From Streptosporangiaceae bacterium (GTDB lineage Bacteria; Actinomycetota; Actinomycetes; Streptosporangiales; Streptosporangiaceae): a stretch of 9,431 bases of DNA. The stretch lies in contig JASIJN010000460.1 in NCBI GenBank assembly GCA_030050125.1, forward strand, positions 1 through 9,431, written 5' to 3'. Under the pieces are notes generated by a model. That model searched no databases, was not told where the DNA came from, and was given only the letters and a program-made list of their open reading frames with translations. Of the stretch, positions 5,914 to 9,431 are shown in pieces; within the stretch, counting starts at the first letter, position 1, and the number at the start of each line of letters is the position of its first letter. The position numbers were made by a program, and so were the translations under genes.

Positions 5914-6786
5914 TTACGCCTGCGGGCGGGTGCCGTTGATCGTCACGCGCACGCCGTAACGCGAGTGCGGGAAGTAGTCCCACACCGCATGGTGCTGGGT
6001 GCAGCGGTTGTCCCAGAACACCAGGGTGCCCGGCGTCCACCGGACCCGGCAGCTCAGGATCGGCGATTTGATGTGGGCGAACAGCAGGTCGAGGATGGCC
6101 CGGCTTTCCTGCCGGGACAGCTGGACGATGTGCGAGGTGAAGCCGACGTTGACGAAGAGCAGCTTGCGGCCGGTCTCCGGGTGCCGCACCACCACCGGGT
6201 GCTCGTTCTTCGGCACCACGTACTCCGGCGGCGGGGTTTCGCCCTGCCACGGGATCAGGCCGTCATGGATCGCGGTCAGGCCGGACAAAAACTCCTTCAT
6301 CGTCGGCGACAGCATCTCGTAGGCCATGTGCATGCTGGCGAACAGCGTGTCGCCGCCGCAGCCGATCTCCGGGGTACGGGTCACGTAGAGCATCGACCCG
6401 AGCGAGGGCTCGGCGTCGGCGGTGCCGTCGGTGTGCCAGTCCTCGCCCGACACGAACTGTGAGTCCTGGTCGGCGCTGATCGCCAGCACCTCCGGATCGC
6501 CGCCGTCGAGTTCGGCTAGCTGGCGCTGGCGCAGCTCCCCGAAATAACGGGCGAATCGCTTGTGCTGCTCGACGTTCAGTTTCTGGTCGCGAAAGACCAG
6601 CACGTGGTGGGCGAGGAAAGCCTGCCTGACGTCGGCGAGCTGGCCGGCCGTCAGCTCGGCCGCCAGGTCGAGGCCGGTGACCTCGGCGCCGATCACCGGC
6701 GTCAGCGGCGCCACGTCGATCGTGGCGTAGGTCTGCTCGGGCCGGTCATTCACGATCCGGTCCGCATCGAGTACGAACTGTTCCAC
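5914..6786 (-). CDS. TauD/TfdA-family Fe(II)/2-oxoglutarate-dependent dioxygenase
   Basis: A 290-residue enzyme predicted to couple decarboxylation of 2-oxoglutarate to oxidation of a substrate C-H bond. The iron-binding triad is visible: H118-x-D120 in the WHTDGT motif, and distal His265 in DNRCTQHH. Arg276 and Arg280 sit 11 and 15 residues after the distal His, matching the co-substrate-binding arginines of TauD. The N-terminal TPVIGAEVTGLDL (29-41) and the HHVLVFRDQ block (60-68) are also typical, and length is normal. Start GTG 6786 is fixed by an excellent ribosome site, AAGGAGGA at 6791-6798. It lies 42 bp after the SGNH gene and is the last gene of the visible operon. In NRPS-type clusters such enzymes often hydroxylate an amino acid or the finished product; in this context that is more likely than taurine use, but the substrate is inferred only from the neighbours. 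Confidence 0.93.
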   Translation of the reverse strand: MEQFVLDADRIVNDRPEQTYATIDVAPLTPVIGAEVTGLDLAAELTAGQLADVRQAFLAHHVLVFRDQKLNVEQHKRFARYFGELRQRQLAELDGGDPEVLAISADQDSQFVSGEDWHTDGTADAEPSLGSMLYVTRTPEIGCGGDTLFASMHMAYEMLSPTMKEFLSGLTAIHDGLIPWQGETPPPEYVVPKNEHPVVVRHPETGRKLLFVNVGFTSHIVQLSRQESRAILDLLFAHIKSPILSCRVRWTPGTLVFWDNRCTQHHAVWDYFPHSRYGVRVTINGTRPQA

Positions 6787-6828
6787 CGGGTCCTCCTTGG
6801 TGCTTCGGGTGGCGGGTTCGCGGCAGGC

Positions 6829-7524
6829 TCACAGCCCGTGGTCGAGCAGGTCGGCCAGGATCAGCCGGCCGAAGGCGAGGTTGCCGTGGACCGGGTCCTC
6901 GGCCTCGCAGAGTTCCGGGCGCTGAAAACCGGACGTGTCGGTGACCCGGTCGCGCAGGTCCACGATCTCGACGCCGAGCTCGGCGAGGGAGCGGCGGGCG
7001 GTCTCCTGAGCGGCTAGGAAGATCTCCGGATCGGACATGACCGGCACCCGCTGCGGCGGCAGCGGCGCCAGCACCCGCAGGCCGAGGTCACGAGCGTGGC
7101 GATAGAACGCGATGGCATCCCGGATCATCGCTGTGACGATGGCGTCGAACAGCGAGCCGGACACGAAGCCCGGCATGAACGCACCGGTGCTGGTGCGGTA
7201 AAGCTGCCAGTTCTCGGCCGTGGCGAGGAAGTGGGCGCTCAACCCGAAGGTCAGCACCAGAGGGACGGTCAAGCCGCCGAGCCCGTCGATGCCAAGCTCG
7301 GCCAGGAAGCCCCGGTAAAGCTTGTCGATCTCCGGGTCCCGGAACACCGGGTCGCTGCCATTCAGGTCGAAGAAATTAACGTTGAAGTCGCGCCCAGAAC
7401 CGATCGGGCCACCGCAGAACGGGATGCCGGCTGCCTGCGCGGCCCGGCCGACCGGTCCGGCGTGCGAGTCGCCGAGCAGCAGGAACCTAGCGGGCCCGGT
7501 AGTAGTCGAGCACTGCGTCGTCAC
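6829..7524 (-). CDS. SGNH/GDSL-type hydrolase or acyltransferase-like protein
   Basis: About 231 residues. Near the N-terminus FLLLGDSHAG holds the block I nucleophile (GDSH; Ser20 from GTG 7524), and near the C-terminus DPVHGN carries the Asp210-x-x-His213 pair expected in block V, so a Ser-His-Asp triad is likely. The block II Gly and block III Asn are not obvious to me, so the protein is diverged. Such enzymes hydrolyse or transfer esters and acyl groups. No signal peptide is seen, so it probably acts in the cytoplasm. GTG 7524 has AGGGAG about 12 nt upstream; GTG 7554 in the same frame is an alternative without a ribosome site. Either start overlaps the end of the thioesterase-GSCFA gene (38 or 68 nt), suggesting coupled translation. 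The segment between the motifs has few recognisable features. Confidence 0.85.
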   Translation of the reverse strand: MTTQCSTTTGPARFLLLGDSHAGPVGRAAQAAGIPFCGGPIGSGRDFNVNFFDLNGSDPVFRDPEIDKLYRGFLAELGIDGLGGLTVPLVLTFGLSAHFLATAENWQLYRTSTGAFMPGFVSGSLFDAIVTAMIRDAIAFYRHARDLGLRVLAPLPPQRVPVMSDPEIFLAAQETARRSLAELGVEIVDLRDRVTDTSGFQRPELCEAEDPVHGNLAFGRLILADLLDHGL

Positions 7525-9277
7525 AGTCGGGGTCAGCTCCCTGGGCAGCGGCACCGGCGGGGGGCGCCGGGGTGGCGTGCGGGCCGAAGGCGGTCAGGAA
7601 ATGGCGCATAACAAACGCGACGCCTTCGGCGCTCACGGTGCGCAGATTCGGCTCGAAGAACTTGGCACGGAAGGGCGAGCCGGTGATCAGCTCGTAAGCG
7701 GGAAAGTAATCGACGTCCGCGCGCTCGGCGGCGAGTTGCCCGGCGACGGCGCGCAACAGGGACTTGGAGTAGGTGTTGGCGACCAGCGCGTGCCCGCCGG
7801 TCGCGGTCGCCGTGAGCGGCACCGGAGAGACGGTGAGCACGACCCGCAACCCCGGGTTGACGGCGCGGGCCAGCGCCAGTGCCGCCGACAGGTCGGCGTA
7901 GACGTCGGCGAAGGCGGCATTGCGGAAGACGTGCCGCCGCTCGTCGAAGGTACCCCGGACGGTGCCGGGGCATACCGGGTAGACGGTCCCGTCCCTGGTG
8001 TCATGCCAGGCTTCGGTAAGGCCGAGCGTGAACACCAGGCAGGCCGCCCGGCCGAGCCCAGCCCGGATCGCGGCGAGCGTTGCCTCGCGCGCCGCGAGCA
8101 CCGCTTCGGCCGAGGCGTAGCCGTCGGGCTCCACGCTCGGCCGGTACGGATCGAAGTAGCGGGTGCCCGCGCGCCAGACCTCGCTCGGCGGCACAGCCTC
8201 GCCGCAGGCCCAGGCCAGCCACTGGCGCAGCATGGCGGCGGTGTAGATGTTGCCGGTACGGAAGGAGAACTCGCCGTAGTGCCGGGCGCTGCGCTCGGCG
8301 GCGGTGAGTCCGGGCGGCGGCGGCTCGGCGTTGTACCAGTTCATCCCGGCTTCGAGGAGGCTGCGCCCGATGTTCCGGGCAAAGCAGGAGCCTGCCGTCA
8401 GGATCGGGTCGTCCTGGCCGATCATGAACGTCGGCTGCCACAGGTCGCCGATCTCCTCGGCGGCCGGCTCGGCCACGGCGGTCCGCCAGAACGACCGGGA
8501 CGGCAGTGACCGGTACGGGTTCGGCCGCTCTGCGTCGAACTCGGCGGCTATGAGATCCGCGATCTCGCTCTCGTAGCGCCGAAGGAAGAAATGGTCACCG
8601 GCAAAGACCCGTTCGGGCAGGGGCCTGGTGGTCTCGCGCGCCCATCCGGTCGCCCGGCCGGCGTCGACGGTCGGGTCCTGGTCGCCGCGCAGCACCCGGA
8701 TCGGCACCTCGAGCGGCGGCTCGGGACGGTACGTGTACCCCTCGCTCAGCGCGAAGTCCGCCCGGATGGCGGGCAGCACCAGCTCCATCAGCTCCCGGTC
8801 AGCGAGGACCTCGGCCTGGGTGCCGCCGTACTCGCGCAGCACGTCGACGAGTTCGTCTTCCGGGAGGTTGGCCACATAACGCCAGATGCGGCGGGTGCTC
8901 GGCCCCTCAGCGGCGCAGGCCCAGAACCACTCGGGCTGGGGCAGCCCCCTGCGCCGCAGCACGCGGGCGACCTCGAAGGCGATCAGGGCGCCCAGGCTGT
9001 GCCCGAGGAAGGCGAACTTCCGGCCGGTGAGCTCGGCGACCGCGTCGGCCAGTTGCTCCACAAAGCCATCGAGATCACCGGCCGGCTCCTCATCGAGCCT
9101 CACGCCGCGCCCGGGTAGCTGGGCGACGTGCAGTTCGGCCGTCGTGCCCAGCCTGGATTGCCAGGCCGCGACGACCGAGGCGTTCGCGCCCGAGTGCGGG
9201 AACCAGAACAGCCTGGCCGGCGCCGCTACCGGCGCCGCCTGGAAGAACCATCGGCTAGGGGCGTTCAGGTGCACCAT
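7487..9277 (-). CDS. Type II thioesterase fused to a GSCFA domain
   Basis: A 596-residue two-part protein. Residues 8-245 are a GrsT-like type II thioesterase: FPHSGANASVVAAW (26-39), nucleophile elbow GHSLGA with Ser94, Asp201 in GDQDPTV and His229 in GDHFFL. Such enzymes clear wrong or stalled acyl groups from carrier proteins in NRPS/PKS assembly. After a linker (about 246-285), residues 286-570 form a GSCFA domain: AGSCFARNIGRSL (295-307), FTLGLTEAW (416-424), LTVSPVPLTA (481-490), NTYSKSLLRA (501-510) and YFPAYELITG (524-533). GSCFA proteins are SGNH-like, with the conserved Ser/Cys region as presumed active site, and their chemistry is poorly known. The tail (571-596) is Ala/Pro-rich. 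Type II thioesterases are normally about 250 residues and stand alone, so the fusion is odd. GGAGG at 9280-9284 is 2 nt before ATG 9277 and 5 nt before GTG 9274; translation may start at either. The frame is open upstream to 9373, but that overlaps the previous gene. Confidence 0.93.
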   Translation of the reverse strand: MVHLNAPSRWFFQAAPVAAPARLFWFPHSGANASVVAAWQSRLGTTAELHVAQLPGRGVRLDEEPAGDLDGFVEQLADAVAELTGRKFAFLGHSLGALIAFEVARVLRRRGLPQPEWFWACAAEGPSTRRIWRYVANLPEDELVDVLREYGGTQAEVLADRELMELVLPAIRADFALSEGYTYRPEPPLEVPIRVLRGDQDPTVDAGRATGWARETTRPLPERVFAGDHFFLRRYESEIADLIAAEFDAERPNPYRSLPSRSFWRTAVAEPAAEEIGDLWQPTFMIGQDDPILTAGSCFARNIGRSLLEAGMNWYNAEPPPPGLTAAERSARHYGEFSFRTGNIYTAAMLRQWLAWACGEAVPPSEVWRAGTRYFDPYRPSVEPDGYASAEAVLAAREATLAAIRAGLGRAACLVFTLGLTEAWHDTRDGTVYPVCPGTVRGTFDERRHVFRNAAFADVYADLSAALALARAVNPGLRVVLTVSPVPLTATATGGHALVANTYSKSLLRAVAGQLAAERADVDYFPAYELITGSPFRAKFFEPNLRTVSAEGVAFVMRHFLTAFGPHATPAPPAGAAAQGADPDCDDAVLDYYRAR

Positions 9278-9431
9278 TTCCTCCCGGTCCGCCGACGCGC
9301 AGCACCGGCTGTGCGGCTGCATTGATCGCCCCGGCGACCTGGTCGGCGTGCGGTGGCCGGACGATCCCGTCATGGGTGGTGTCCATCGCCTGCCAGCTCG
9401 CCAGGCCGGGCAGGTGCGCTCGCCAGCGCCG
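9255..9431 (-). CDS. C-terminal end of an alpha/beta-hydrolase-type thioesterase (5' part outside window)
   Basis: A frame open from the right edge for 58 codons, ending in TAG at 9255-9257. It reads RRWRAHLPGLASWQAMDTTH, then DGIVRPPHADQVAGAIN and a short tail. The pattern W-x-x-x-(L/P)-P-G ... (T/G)-x-H-D-x-(I/M)-(V/L)-R-x-x-(H)-A ... (V/L)-A-x-x-I is how thioesterase domains of NRPS/PKS enzymes and related alpha/beta hydrolases end; the His in TTHD would be the catalytic His. It is followed by the thioesterase-GSCFA gene, which starts 23 nt before this stop, so the two are translationally coupled. The upstream protein could be a large assembly-line enzyme with a terminal thioesterase or a smaller stand-alone hydrolase; the window does not show which. 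The short length limits confidence. Confidence 0.65.
   Translation of the reverse strand, partial: RRWRAHLPGLASWQAMDTTHDGIVRPPHADQVAGAINAAAQPVLRVGGPGGNGAPERP

Noticed and set aside
7322..8509. A 395-codon open frame on the + strand opposite the SGNH and GSCFA coding regions.
   Set aside because: It lies antisense to genes with clear catalytic motifs, and its translation is low in hydrophobic content and lacks any recognisable domain.

Overview
The window is high-GC DNA from an actinobacterium. Evidence for this is the strong codon bias, GTG/TTG starts, purine-rich Shine-Dalgarno sites, a GntR(YtrA-type)/ABC cassette of actinobacterial style, and a RicT/PSP1 gene next to tRNA-Thr. The genus cannot be named from what is visible. 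The left end looks like core chromosome, the middle is a small accessory zone, and the right end is the edge of a biosynthetic gene cluster.

Left (1-1831): the 3' end of ricT (PSP1 family, + strand) converges on a gene for a predicted exported/membrane protein of unknown function (- strand, 612-1580). An intact tRNA-Thr(CGT) gene follows at 1759-1831.

Middle (1832-5163): about 85 bp after the tRNA lies a short remnant of a tyrosine-integrase N-terminal arm domain, interrupted by a stop. Then comes a leftward operon of GntR regulator, ABC ATPase and ABC permease (4414 to 2164). Its genes overlap by 4 nt, and a good promoter with an overlapping dyad sits upstream. An imperfect 28-bp direct repeat (25/28 identical) brackets this operon: one copy lies exactly where the integrase homology stops, the other directly after a 12-bp GC hairpin. 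A GNAT acetyltransferase gene points rightward from the same intergenic region.

Right (5164-9431): a small two-helix membrane protein gene (- strand) precedes a leftward gene series that enters from beyond the right edge. In transcription order it holds the last 58 codons of an alpha/beta-hydrolase-type thioesterase (probably the terminal domain of an NRPS/PKS-like or related protein), a type II thioesterase fused to a GSCFA domain, an SGNH/GDSL-type hydrolase, and a TauD/TfdA-type Fe(II)/2-oxoglutarate dioxygenase. Overlaps and strong ribosome sites suggest one coupled operon. I infer that it finishes and tailors a small molecule: product release or editing by the thioesterases, ester or acyl chemistry by the GSCFA and SGNH domains, and oxidation by the dioxygenase. 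The product is unknown. The thioesterase-GSCFA fusion and its pairing with a separate SGNH protein are the most unusual things here.
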